Assembly (NCBI RefSeq): GCF_010093025.1
Contig: NZ_CP048114.1
Span: forward strand, 248,001 to 312,000
Direction of reading: 5' to 3'
Source: Edaphobacter sp. 12200R-103
Lineage (GTDB): Bacteria; Acidobacteriota; Terriglobia; Terriglobales; Acidobacteriaceae
DNA: 64,000 nucleotides
Of this stretch, positions 35,696 through 43,595 are shown piece after piece. The position numbers and the translations under genes are program-made. Under the pieces are notes generated by a model. That model was given only the letters and a program-made list of their open reading frames with translations, made no database searches and was not told the DNA's origin. The first letter of the stretch is position 1; each line of letters starts with the position of its first letter.

Positions 35696-36703
35696 CTATT
35701 TTGAAACCTGGACCATAATTTTGGTAAAGGATGCCGGCGACGAAGACCACGTACTGAGAATGGCAGGAGTCTCTTCCAGGGAGACGATTGCCGAGACTGC
35801 GCGATCGACAGGGAAGTGTCCTCTCTCGAGCATGGCAATTACCTCGCGAAAGTCTTCTGGCAGCGCGTTGCGTGAGCCCATGATATCGAGCTCCTTTTGC
35901 ACGAAGAGCCGGGTTTCGTAGGCGACGGGTTCCTTCGCGTATCCGATATAGACAACCCTGCCGGTAAATGCGACCTCTTCGATAGCTGCGCGGAAAGTCT
36001 CCGGAAGACCAATCGCCTCGATCACGATATCCGGACCGCGGCCGCCGGTGAGCTCGCGCAGACGGCTCCGGAAATCTTCGCGTGCGGAGTGAATCAAATC
36101 CGTTGCTCCTGCAGCCTGCGCGGTCTCAAGCTTGGTGTCGTCCAGATCAATTGCAATTGTGCGTGCTCCCCGGAAGGAAGCTCCGGCAATGGCTCCCAGG
36201 CCAACACCGCCGCAGCCAAAGATCGCGACTGTATCATTCGCCGTGATCCGGCCGCGTGCGACGGCATGAAAGCCGACGGTCAGGGGCTCTACGAGGCAAA
36301 GCTCTTTGAGCGACAGGTGCGAAACATAGACCTTTTCTTCGGGAACAGAGAGCCATTCCGTCAAAGCGCCATCACGCTGTACTCCGAAGGTCTGGTTGCC
36401 CTGGCATGCATTAAAGCGCTGCCTGCGACATGAAGGACAGATTCCGCAGCTGGTATAGGGTGAGACCGTCACGCGTGTGCCAACGGGAATCGCTGCGGAG
36501 CCTCCCACAACCGTGGCTGCGATCTCATGACCCGGAATGCGCGGATAGGTCACCAGCGGGTTCTTCCCGCGAAAACTGTTAAGGTCCGTGCCGCACAGCC
36601 CCACCATCTCAACCTTCAGCAGAAGTTCTCCATCACGTCTCGTGGGTTCCGGGATCTCGACGATCCGGGCGTCTCCTGCTCCCAGCAATGACATAGCTCT
36701 CAT
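35696..36703 (-). CDS. Zinc-dependent alcohol/sugar dehydrogenase (MDR family)
   Basis: A 335-residue medium-chain dehydrogenase. Catalytic zinc ligands are in [10 protein letters not shown] near residue 35 and PGHEIAATV near 58. The structural zinc site [15 protein letters not shown] is complete, and the Rossmann motif [14 protein letters not shown] lies near 170. The fold is that of polyol, threonine and galactonate-type dehydrogenases, so oxidation of a sugar alcohol or aldonate released by the locus is likely. The ATG at 36703 has AAGGAT upstream. It is divergent from the GH79 gene and convergent with the IclR gene. Confidence 0.82.
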   Translation of the reverse strand: MRAMSLLGAGDARIVEIPEPTRRDGELLLKVEMVGLCGTDLNSFRGKNPLVTYPRIPGHEIAATVVGGSAAIPVGTRVTVSPYTSCGICPSCRRQRFNACQGNQTFGVQRDGALTEWLSVPEEKVYVSHLSLKELCLVEPLTVGFHAVARGRITANDTVAIFGCGGVGLGAIAGASFRGARTIAIDLDDTKLETAQAAGATDLIHSAREDFRSRLRELTGGRGPDIVIEAIGLPETFRAAIEEVAFTGRVVYIGYAKEPVAYETRLFVQKELDIMGSRNALPEDFREVIAMLERGHFPVDRAVSAIVSLEETPAILSTWSSSPASFTKIMVQVSK

Positions 36704-36815
36704 GGCGCATCCTTCAAGACATTGTTGTCATAAGCAAACTTTTATTTTCATTACAGAATAAACTGTTTCAGGAATTGATGCGGATACAAAGCAGATATAC
36801 CAAAAGAGGAGAAGG

Positions 36816-38216
36816 ATGAATCGTCGAACGTTTCTGGGGGCCTTCGCGGCTGCAGCCGCGCTCCACAGCAGTCGGCTCATGTGGGGGAAATCACAGGCGG
36901 TAGCCTCTCTAGAGATAGGAGACGCTGCATCCAATCCTGTCCCGGCGGACTTCATCGGGCTTTCTTACGAAAGCGCGCAGCTTGCGAACCCCGGCTTCTT
37001 CTCGCCAAAGAACAGACAGCTTGTAACGATCTTTCGCGAGCTTGCGCCGCACGGCAATCTGCGTCTGGGAGGCGGCTCAAGCGAGTACACCACGTACTCT
37101 GATACTGCTCCCACTGAACCCCCACCGTTCGAAGTCTTTGGCCCGGATACCTCGAAGACTGTAAAACATGGGACCATTACCAGTAGGATCGCGCTACGCA
37201 ATCTTCGTGGCTTTCTGGATGCAGTAGATTGGAACTGTATCTACGGGCTCAACCTGGGCCAGGGCACGATCGAGAACGCCGTGCACGAATCCGCGGCAGC
37301 CCAGCAGATTCTCGGGCCGCGCCTGTTGGCCTTCCAGATTGGAAACGAGCCCGACAGCTTCCGCAATCGCTACCGCGCCGCGAGCTACGGTCCCGAAGAC
37401 TATCTCGCAGAGTGGACACGGTTCCACGATGCCATCGCGAAGACCACTCCAGCCGCACGTTTCGCTGGTCCGGACATCTCGAACAAGCTTTCCTATCTGA
37501 CTGCCTTTGCGGAGCAGGTGCATAAATTTCCGGATGTGGTGCTCCTGACCAGCCACTACTATGCGATGGGACCTTCCGGAAATCCCCAGGCAACTCTCGA
37601 AAATCTGCTCTCTGCGGAGCCGAAGCTGACCACGCTGAAGTCACGTGATCTCCCCATCCTCGAAAGAGCCCAGACGATCGCGCACCTGACCTATCGCATG
37701 TCCGAGGGGAACTCCTGCTGGGATGGGGGAAAGCCGGGCGTCTCCGATACCTTCGCCTCCGCTCTCTGGGCCGCCGGATACACATTGACCTGCATGGAGC
37801 GCGGATGGGCAGGAGTGAACTTCCATGGCGGCGGCAACGGTTTCTATACGCCTGTCGCAGGCAGCCCGTCTACCGGCCTCGTCCGACGTCCGGAGTTTTT
37901 CGGAATCCGCTTCGCTCAGCGCTTTGCCGGCGCGAAGGTTCTCAACTCCACGTTGCGCGGAGCTGACTCGCGCGTCCAGTCCTTCGTCTTCGACCATCAG
38001 GGAAAGCGAGAGTTGGCGCTCGTCAATAAGACCGACGAGCCTATAACATGTTCCCTTCCTGAGAGGGTAGATGCCTCTGCAATCGTAAAATTGCATGCGC
38101 CGGCGATCGATGCCAAAGACGACGTTGCGCTCTCCTCTATTCATGGGCCCTCAGAAAATGAGATAACGATTGCCGCATACACTGCCACGGTATACCGTCT
38201 TTCTTCGCCCAAATAA
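36816..38216 (+). CDS. Tat-exported GH79-type beta-glucuronidase
   Basis: A 466-residue protein whose N-terminus MNRRTFLGAFAAAAALHS has a twin-arginine motif followed by a hydrophobic stretch. GH79 features are visible: NLRLGGGSSEYTTY near residue 85, the acid/base Glu in FQIGNEPDSF near 177, and the nucleophile Glu in RMSEGNSCW near 296, followed by a C-terminal beta-sandwich (ELALVNKTDEPITCSL). GH79 members remove beta-glucuronic acid or its 4-O-methyl ether from arabinogalactan or heparan-type chains. In a rhamnose locus, removal of glucuronate from arabinogalactan protein or rhamnogalacturonan is a reasonable inference. GGAGAAGG precedes the ATG. Confidence 0.82.
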   Translation: MNRRTFLGAFAAAAALHSSRLMWGKSQAVASLEIGDAASNPVPADFIGLSYESAQLANPGFFSPKNRQLVTIFRELAPHGNLRLGGGSSEYTTYSDTAPTEPPPFEVFGPDTSKTVKHGTITSRIALRNLRGFLDAVDWNCIYGLNLGQGTIENAVHESAAAQQILGPRLLAFQIGNEPDSFRNRYRAASYGPEDYLAEWTRFHDAIAKTTPAARFAGPDISNKLSYLTAFAEQVHKFPDVVLLTSHYYAMGPSGNPQATLENLLSAEPKLTTLKSRDLPILERAQTIAHLTYRMSEGNSCWDGGKPGVSDTFASALWAAGYTLTCMERGWAGVNFHGGGNGFYTPVAGSPSTGLVRRPEFFGIRFAQRFAGAKVLNSTLRGADSRVQSFVFDHQGKRELALVNKTDEPITCSLPERVDASAIVKLHAPAIDAKDDVALSSIHGPSENEITIAAYTATVYRLSSPK

Positions 38217-38218
38217 AA

Positions 38219-38243
38219 GGGGAAGAGTCAATCGACTCTCCCC
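38219..38243 (-). terminator. Terminator hairpin between GH79 and receptor genes
   Basis: GGGG and AGAGTC pair with GACTCT and CCCC around an AATC loop with one bulged A. On the minus strand the stem is followed by a T-rich run (CCCCTTTTATTTG), so it should end the receptor transcript. It lies in the 48-bp convergent gap. Confidence 0.6.
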
Positions 38244-38264
38244 AAGGTTCGGCGATGACTTCTA

Positions 38265-41200
38265 CTAGAAGACCACTCGCAGTCCCTGTTGCAGCACGCG
38301 GGGCGTGTTGGCCTGTGATGTGATGGTGCTGAAGCTGCCTGAGGTGGGGCTCACGTTCGGTGTGCCAAACTGCGTGTGATTCAGCGCGTTGAACGCCTCG
38401 AAGCGGTACTGGATCTGGAAATGCTCCCCTGCATGAAAATTCTTGAGGATGGAAGCATCCAGATTGTTGGTCGCATCCTGGCGCCCGTAGAACAGCGGGA
38501 ACGTGCGATAGTTGTAAGTCGAGTTCGGCTGGTCGTTCGGATTGGTATTGAACTTCGTCTTGTCGAAGGCGCCGGTGTACGCCCGCGGAGAGATGCGAAG
38601 AGAGGAATCATACGCTGTTCCATTCGCGAACAGAGGATAGCTTCCGCTTCCCGTTCCTCCCCATCCAATCGGCGCTCCTGACAGATAGGCGTAGATCACA
38701 TTGACCGTGAAGCCGCTGACGAGCTGGTCTACAAAGCTCGATATGTGATTCAGGAATGCCTGGTTATGTCCGAAAGGAAGCTGATAGACGCCCGTAAGCG
38801 CAATGTGATGGGTAAAGTCCGAGGAACTCTCCTGGTAGGTCAGCGGGCCTCCCTGGTTTAGCTGCTGAGCGATAAGCTGCTTGGAGTATTCGTAGTTCAG
38901 GTTCATCGTCAGACCATGTGACATGCGTTGCTGAAAGCGGAACAGAAGCTCATGGAAGATCGACGAGGAGCCTGGTGTCAGCTGCTGTGAGACGCTGCTG
39001 TACTCCGGATGCCCTCCCAGCAGAGCCAGCTTTTGAATCTTGCTGGACGATCCAAGCGAGCCTGTGACATTCGGTAATCCCTTAAAGGGATTTGTGACCG
39101 ACGAACTCAGGTTCGACTGTACCGCCGTATCGCGGAATGCGGATCGGCTGAGATAAGGCAGCTTGTTAATGCAGCTGATGCAGTTGGTGTAGGAAAGATG
39201 AACCTGGTGATTCCCGATATAGCCGATATCGATCGAGGTATTTCTCGAAAGCTGATATTGCACATCGAGATTCCATCGCTCTGAGTACGGGACCTTTACC
39301 TGTGACGGTCGCACCGTGATGCCCTGCCCCAGGTAGGTATTCACGCCCAGCGAAGAACCCGTGGGCTGCACGAGCGGATTAGTCGTAGGAAATGGATCTG
39401 ACAACGAAGCGGCCGGGCTCAGGTAGTTGTTCGTCGTCGGCACCAGTGTTGAGGATGCGCTGAAGCCATAACTCTGCGGCGTGTAATAGTCGTTGAACGG
39501 ATTCACGAACAATCCGAAACCACCTCGAATCACTCCACGATTTCTCAGTGCCGATGGTGTGTATGAGAAGCCGAAGCGCGGCGAATAATACGCAGACGGG
39601 GTCGCATATTCATACCGTCGAGCAGCTGAAGCGAAGATCAGTCCGCCCGTGGGCGAAAACGAAGACACGGGAAGCTCGGCTATAGGATGAGCGGAGTAGG
39701 CCGCAATTGCCCCAGCGGTGGCGGAATTGACAGCCCCCGAATCCCATCCCACCACAGCTCGGTTGTGACTCTCGTTGATGGAGGTCTCTGACTCCACGCG
39801 CATCCCGAGATTGAGCGTCAGGTTTGGCAGAATCCTCCAGTCATCCTGAACGAATCCGCCGATGTACCAGTTGTTATAAGTGAGAGCTGGTGCGATGGAG
39901 TAGCTTCCACTGCTCGGAACGCCCAGCAGGAATGAGGCCATCGACCCTCCATACAATGGCCCCGCAAGCGTCGAACCCGCCGAAACAAAGCTGTTGTCGA
40001 ACTCAAAGTCGCCCGAAGAATATCCCGGGCTCAAGGTATTGTTCTTGTTCTGGCGAATATCTGGACCGATTTTGATCGTGTGCTTACCCCGCACCAGAGT
40101 GAATGCAGAGAAAAACTGGATCGTGTCGAAGGCTGAAAGTGTCCCAGGTTTGGTGCTCAGGGTTGAATATGCCGGAGCATTGGTGGACCCGTTCTCCGAA
40201 AAAGAGACGCGTGGAAGCGCTTTGGAGGAGTTGGTGTTAACGTAGTCGGGATAACCGATTGAAGTCGCGTCGAAACCGTTGCTGGGCAGCGTTGTATTGT
40301 TGTACGACCGCGTCAGGCTAAGGCGGGCATCCAGCGTGGCGATGGGAGAGAAAGTGTGGATGTAGTCCAGCACCCCACCCTGGTAGACCGTATAGTTCTG
40401 TGATCCCGTTGCAATGTTGTTGAAGATGTTGTTCGAGGTCTGCAGATACTCGCTGCGGTGAGTCTCAAAGAAGATTTTATTGTTGTCATTGATGCTGTAG
40501 TCGAGGCGTCCGGCATGCGAGTTGTAGTCGTTGGTAGTCGGTACGTTGCTGCGGAAGTTATTCTCGCCGTCACTCGCTGTGGGCGCTGTGTTTGGCATCG
40601 GGAAAAAGTTGAGATATGCCGCAGCCACCGGATTGATGTTGTGAATCACGTTGTTCGCAATCGGAGTACGGATCACCTGGCCAGGGCAGCCCGGGTCAGG
40701 TGTTCCGCTGAAGGGATCGAAGAACTGATACTTGTCGTAGGTGTAGGTCTGTCCCGCAGGGCAGTTCTTTGAGGAAACCATCTGACCGCTCAGCAAGGCA
40801 GAGAAATCACCCTTTCTCTCCGCGTCCGTAGGTACGGTTGTGGTGATGGGATTCGGCGTAGATCCTTTGAACCCTTCAAAGGCATACAGAAAGAAAAGCT
40901 TGTTGTGGCCATCAAAGATCTTCGGCAGGATCACCGGGCCGCTCACATACGCTCCAAACTGGTTCTGGCGGGTTGCGGGAAAACTGTTTGCAAACCAGCG
41001 CGTCGGAGCATTAATTGCAGAAAATTGGTTGAACTCGTTAAAGGCTCCATGAAACCTGTTGGTGCCGGCCTTCGTGGTCATATTGACCGTGCCACCTGAC
41101 GTGTCGCCATACGATGCATCCGACTCGAAGACATCGACGCGAATCTCCTGGACAGAATCCTGCATGGGGCTGTAACCCGGCACTCTGCTGGAGTCCTGCA

Positions 41201-41807
41201 TATTCGGCACGCCGTTCAGCAGATACTCGTTCGACTGCGCATTTCCTCCGCCGATCGAAAAATCGCTGGCCGCGGAATTGTCGAAGGGCCGTGACTCCGT
41301 GACAGAATGCTTCTGCTTGGGAATGACGCCATACTCAGTCTTTGCGAGTCCCAGCGGAGAGCGTCCATTCGCTGGAAGATTTTCGATCTCATGCGCCGAC
41401 AGCACCTGTCCGGCAGTTGCGGTTGTCGTCTCAATCAGCGGTGTCTCCGTGGTGACGACGACATTCTGGTTCGCTTCGCCAACCTGCATCTGGATGTCTT
41501 CCTGAACTTTCGCTCCGGTTTGCAATGTCAGGTTCTTGTGCTCGTAGGTGCGGAACCCCTGCATCGTTACCCGGATGGAATAACTTCCCGGTAGCAGAAA
41601 CGGCGTGGTGTACTGGCCGGTCTTATCGGACTTCGTCTGGACCCTTGCGCCAGTCGCCGTGTTGATAACCGTAATAGCTGCATCAGGAAGAATGGCGCCC
41701 GTTGGATCGGTTACTCTGCCGGTCAGCGTCGCGCGAAACTCCTGCGCGGAGACCATATATCCGACAAAGCAAAGAAGCAGGGCAAGGAGGACAGGTCGTA
41801 CTCTCAT
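38265..41807 (-). CDS. TonB-dependent receptor, Oar-like with carboxypeptidase-regulatory domain
   Basis: An 1180-residue outer-membrane receptor. The signal peptide ends near YMVSAQEF. Residues about 25-110 form a carboxypeptidase-regulatory-like domain (LTGRVTDPTGAILPDAAITV, TTPFLLPGSYSIRVTMQGFR). A plug domain follows (TETPLIETTTATAGQVLSAH, SNEYLLNGVPNMQD, SGGTVNMTTKAGTNRFHG) and then a long beta-barrel ending in the typical C-terminal aromatic (LQQGLRVVF). These receptors are abundant in acidobacteria and are thought to import oligosaccharides without a SusD lipoprotein, which is indeed absent here. GGAG precedes the ATG, and a perfect dyad covers its promoter region. Confidence 0.9.
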   Translation of the reverse strand: MRVRPVLLALLLCFVGYMVSAQEFRATLTGRVTDPTGAILPDAAITVINTATGARVQTKSDKTGQYTTPFLLPGSYSIRVTMQGFRTYEHKNLTLQTGAKVQEDIQMQVGEANQNVVVTTETPLIETTTATAGQVLSAHEIENLPANGRSPLGLAKTEYGVIPKQKHSVTESRPFDNSAASDFSIGGGNAQSNEYLLNGVPNMQDSSRVPGYSPMQDSVQEIRVDVFESDASYGDTSGGTVNMTTKAGTNRFHGAFNEFNQFSAINAPTRWFANSFPATRQNQFGAYVSGPVILPKIFDGHNKLFFLYAFEGFKGSTPNPITTTVPTDAERKGDFSALLSGQMVSSKNCPAGQTYTYDKYQFFDPFSGTPDPGCPGQVIRTPIANNVIHNINPVAAAYLNFFPMPNTAPTASDGENNFRSNVPTTNDYNSHAGRLDYSINDNNKIFFETHRSEYLQTSNNIFNNIATGSQNYTVYQGGVLDYIHTFSPIATLDARLSLTRSYNNTTLPSNGFDATSIGYPDYVNTNSSKALPRVSFSENGSTNAPAYSTLSTKPGTLSAFDTIQFFSAFTLVRGKHTIKIGPDIRQNKNNTLSPGYSSGDFEFDNSFVSAGSTLAGPLYGGSMASFLLGVPSSGSYSIAPALTYNNWYIGGFVQDDWRILPNLTLNLGMRVESETSINESHNRAVVGWDSGAVNSATAGAIAAYSAHPIAELPVSSFSPTGGLIFASAARRYEYATPSAYYSPRFGFSYTPSALRNRGVIRGGFGLFVNPFNDYYTPQSYGFSASSTLVPTTNNYLSPAASLSDPFPTTNPLVQPTGSSLGVNTYLGQGITVRPSQVKVPYSERWNLDVQYQLSRNTSIDIGYIGNHQVHLSYTNCISCINKLPYLSRSAFRDTAVQSNLSSSVTNPFKGLPNVTGSLGSSSKIQKLALLGGHPEYSSVSQQLTPGSSSIFHELLFRFQQRMSHGLTMNLNYEYSKQLIAQQLNQGGPLTYQESSSDFTHHIALTGVYQLPFGHNQAFLNHISSFVDQLVSGFTVNVIYAYLSGAPIGWGGTGSGSYPLFANGTAYDSSLRISPRAYTGAFDKTKFNTNPNDQPNSTYNYRTFPLFYGRQDATNNLDASILKNFHAGEHFQIQYRFEAFNALNHTQFGTPNVSPTSGSFSTITSQANTPRVLQQGLRVVF

Positions 41808-41820
41808 GAGGAAGCTCCAA

Positions 41821-41845
41821 ATTTAACTTAATATGAAAGTTAAAT
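41821..41845. promoter_or_regulatory. Perfect 9-bp inverted repeat before the receptor gene
   Basis: ATTTAACTT and AAGTTAAAT flank the 7-bp spacer AATATGA, centred 26 bp upstream of the receptor ATG. The size and position suit a dimeric repressor operator overlapping the promoter or leader. Which regulator binds is unknown; I saw no second copy of this exact arm elsewhere in the window. Confidence 0.6.
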
Positions 41846-41984
41846 ATCGTTGGCGAAAATAGAGTATGAGATGTACAGCTGTCAAGCGATTCAGGCAATT
41901 CGGGGATGGACGGCACTCCCGGATTTTCTGCAGAACCAATCAACCATGGCGGAAAGCATTCCAGGAGGTGGGTTAAACGTCAGA

Positions 41985-42030
41985 TGCTCCGGCCATGGAG
42001 GTCTCACCTGGAGACGCCATGGTCGGAGCA
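41985..42030. repeat. Long imperfect hairpin (46 bp)
   Basis: TGCTCCGGCCATGG at 41985 pairs with CCATGGTCGGAGCA at 42017 (14 bp, one G-T), continuing with TCTC/GAGA around a short loop. No T-run follows on either strand, so it is not a standard terminator. It lies 64 bp past the stop of the small membrane peptide gene and may be a REP-like element or an mRNA-stabilising 3' hairpin. Confidence 0.6.
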
Positions 42031-42093
42031 CCTATGGAAACTGTGTCTATAAATTGAAAATCAGGCCCGGTTTCGGAGGGACAGGGATTTTCT

Positions 42094-42207
42094 TTACCAA
42101 CTCGGCGCGAACGACACCAGGAGCGTCAGAAAAAGAAGACCGTAAAGAATTACCAGCCAGTACCAGTTTCGCTCTACCCAATGTGCCGATTCATTTGAAG
42201 CGCTCAT
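42094..42207 (-). CDS. Small single-span membrane peptide (37 aa)
   Basis: A short gene with a strong ribosome site: GGAGGAG ends 5 bp before the ATG at 42207. The product starts MSASNESAHWVERNWYW and continues with the hydrophobic segment LVILYGLLFLTLLVSFAPSW, which should span the membrane once with the N-terminus inside or outside undetermined. I do not recognise a family. The very good ribosome site and the clean transmembrane segment argue that it is real despite its size. It stands alone, between the receptor promoter and a gene-poor stretch. Confidence 0.6.
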   Translation of the reverse strand: MSASNESAHWVERNWYWLVILYGLLFLTLLVSFAPSW

Positions 42208-42978
42208 CAAATCTCCTCCTGCTTCAAAATCCTAACATCTCGACACGCGCATGCTGAAAAATGCTTGGATTGCGCCATCGGATAGAAGAGACATTCAGAT
42301 GTTCGCTATGGTGCAGAATGCATTCTTTGATGGCTATGCAGGGGGGAAGACTGCTGAGGAAAGAATCCTCTTCGATCGCGTCCACAGCCGAAATCCTCTA
42401 GCGTGTCGAAAGAACGATCGGCAATCTTCCACCCTGCACTGCAAGCCATACCTATGTTGATCGCATTTCGTGGAGATAGAGTCTCCCAGAGCGCGAATCA
42501 AGGCAGAAAATAGAAATGTACCGCAGGATTGCAGGACTCACAATTTTTGGCATGGGTCAGTAATTTGTTTTCCGCATGAAGAATCGGTCTACGCCTAACT
42601 GACAGTCTCAAGGTCGAAGGGGCAGCTGAACGCTTCCAGACCTCCCTTTCGGCGTGTCTTACCCCCTGTATCAGTTGCTCACCGCGTGTGCAAAGTTTTG
42701 CCATGTTGATAATAGATGAAAAGCTCCTTTGCAAGGTTGTTCCTGGAAACCCCTCATCCTTCCTTTCTCCTTGCCTGTCGGAAGTTACGCACTTCTCATA
42801 GTGAGACGCGCCAAATCTCGACCTGCTGGTTTATAAATCGGTTACTGCACTTTGAGGGCCGAATCCATGCAGACCCCACCTTCTCTTTTTCGGCGTCGGA
42901 AATGCAGCAAGGAGCTTTGAATCTGAAGCCCAATACAATAAAAGAGACCCTCACGATGAAGGCCTTTTTTATCTCGAA
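42208..42978. other. Gene-poor stretch, no supported gene
   Basis: Short open frames occur on both strands (for example 42251-42460 and 42498-42734) but none has a convincing ribosome site, a family motif or a membrane/signal segment. The base composition drops compared with the flanking genes. I see no RNA gene or transposase remnant that I can support. Confidence 0.5.
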
Positions 42979-43256
42979 TTATTCAGATCGGAATCGTCTC
43001 AACCGGCTTCCCAAAGCAAGGATCCGGGTGCTTGCAAGCAGGAAACTGGCTGGCTCCGGGACTGTCGATGACACAACCAGATCTGGCTCAATATGCCGCT
43101 CATCGCGGTCACCTGATATACCCCAGGGCTGATGAGTTCGCCTGCAATGGTTCCGGAAGCGTTGAAGTTCTGGCCAGTAAACGCGAAATCAAACGTGTCT
43201 GCTTTCGCCACAATGCCAGCAAGAAGTAAGAGAAGGGATAGAAGAACCTTCATCAT
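42979..43256 (-). pseudogene. Broken PEP-CTERM secreted protein gene
   Basis: The frame from 43256 encodes a signal peptide (MMKVLLSLLLLLAGIVAKAD) and the start of a typical PEP-CTERM mature domain (FDFAFTGQNFNASGTIAGEL, then SPGVYQVTAMSG). After that the reading frame is meaningless, but a different frame on the same strand gives VSSTVPEPASFLLAST followed by a short hydrophobic part and RLRRFRSE before a stop at 42979. That is a PEP-CTERM sorting tail (VPEP, hydrophobic stretch, arginines). The two parts are out of frame and only about 30 mature residues remain, so a large internal deletion with a frameshift is the simplest explanation. Confidence 0.65.
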
Positions 43257-43360
43257 TTTGCTCGTATATCTTGAAGGGATTGTTCTTACGGCACGAAGCG
43301 ATTACATAGGGATATGCAGATTACAGGAGATCGTTGGGAAAAACTTTTCCACTTTTACTG

Positions 43361-43400
43361 GAACTCGATCTCCTTTAGGAGAACTCGATCTCTGTTAGGA
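43361..43400. repeat. Tandem duplication of a 20-bp unit
   Basis: GAACTCGATCTCCTTTAGGA is followed directly by GAACTCGATCTCTGTTAGGA (two mismatches). It lies upstream of the broken PEP-CTERM gene and downstream of the tRNA. No function is evident. Confidence 0.6.
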
Positions 43401-43471
43401 GGATCGACAAATAGAGGCCGTCTCTAAGTTGGCGATCTTCCTGCAATTGTTTGATTTTTTATGGAGAAGAG

Positions 43472-43563
43472 TGGCGGAGAGGGAGGGATTCGAACCCCCG
43501 ATAGCCTTGCGACTATGTCTGATTTCGAGTCAGGTGCATTCAACCGGGCTCTGCCACCTCTCC
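43472..43563 (-). tRNA. tRNA-Ser (anticodon CGA)
   Basis: Read on the minus strand, the acceptor GGAGAGG pairs with CCTCTCC, followed by discriminator G and an encoded CCA. The anticodon arm is CTGA-CTCGAAA-TCAG, giving anticodon CGA. The long variable arm (ACATAGTCGCAAGGCTAT region) and the T-loop GGTTCGAATCC are present, as expected of a class II serine tRNA of about 92 nt. Confidence 0.95.
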
Positions 43564-43595
43564 GTTTCTAAGAGTTTACCCTGAAACCAGGCCTT

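Noticed and set aside
42716..43132. 138-codon plus-strand frame
   Set aside because: Lies antisense to the PEP-CTERM remnant, has no recognisable domain and mixed composition.
43361..43400. CRISPR-like tandem units
   Set aside because: Only two directly adjacent 20-bp copies without spacers; a local duplication, not an array.
41846..43471. Transposon or prophage remnant in the gene-poor stretch
   Set aside because: No transposase, integrase or phage motif and no terminal repeats with target duplication were found.
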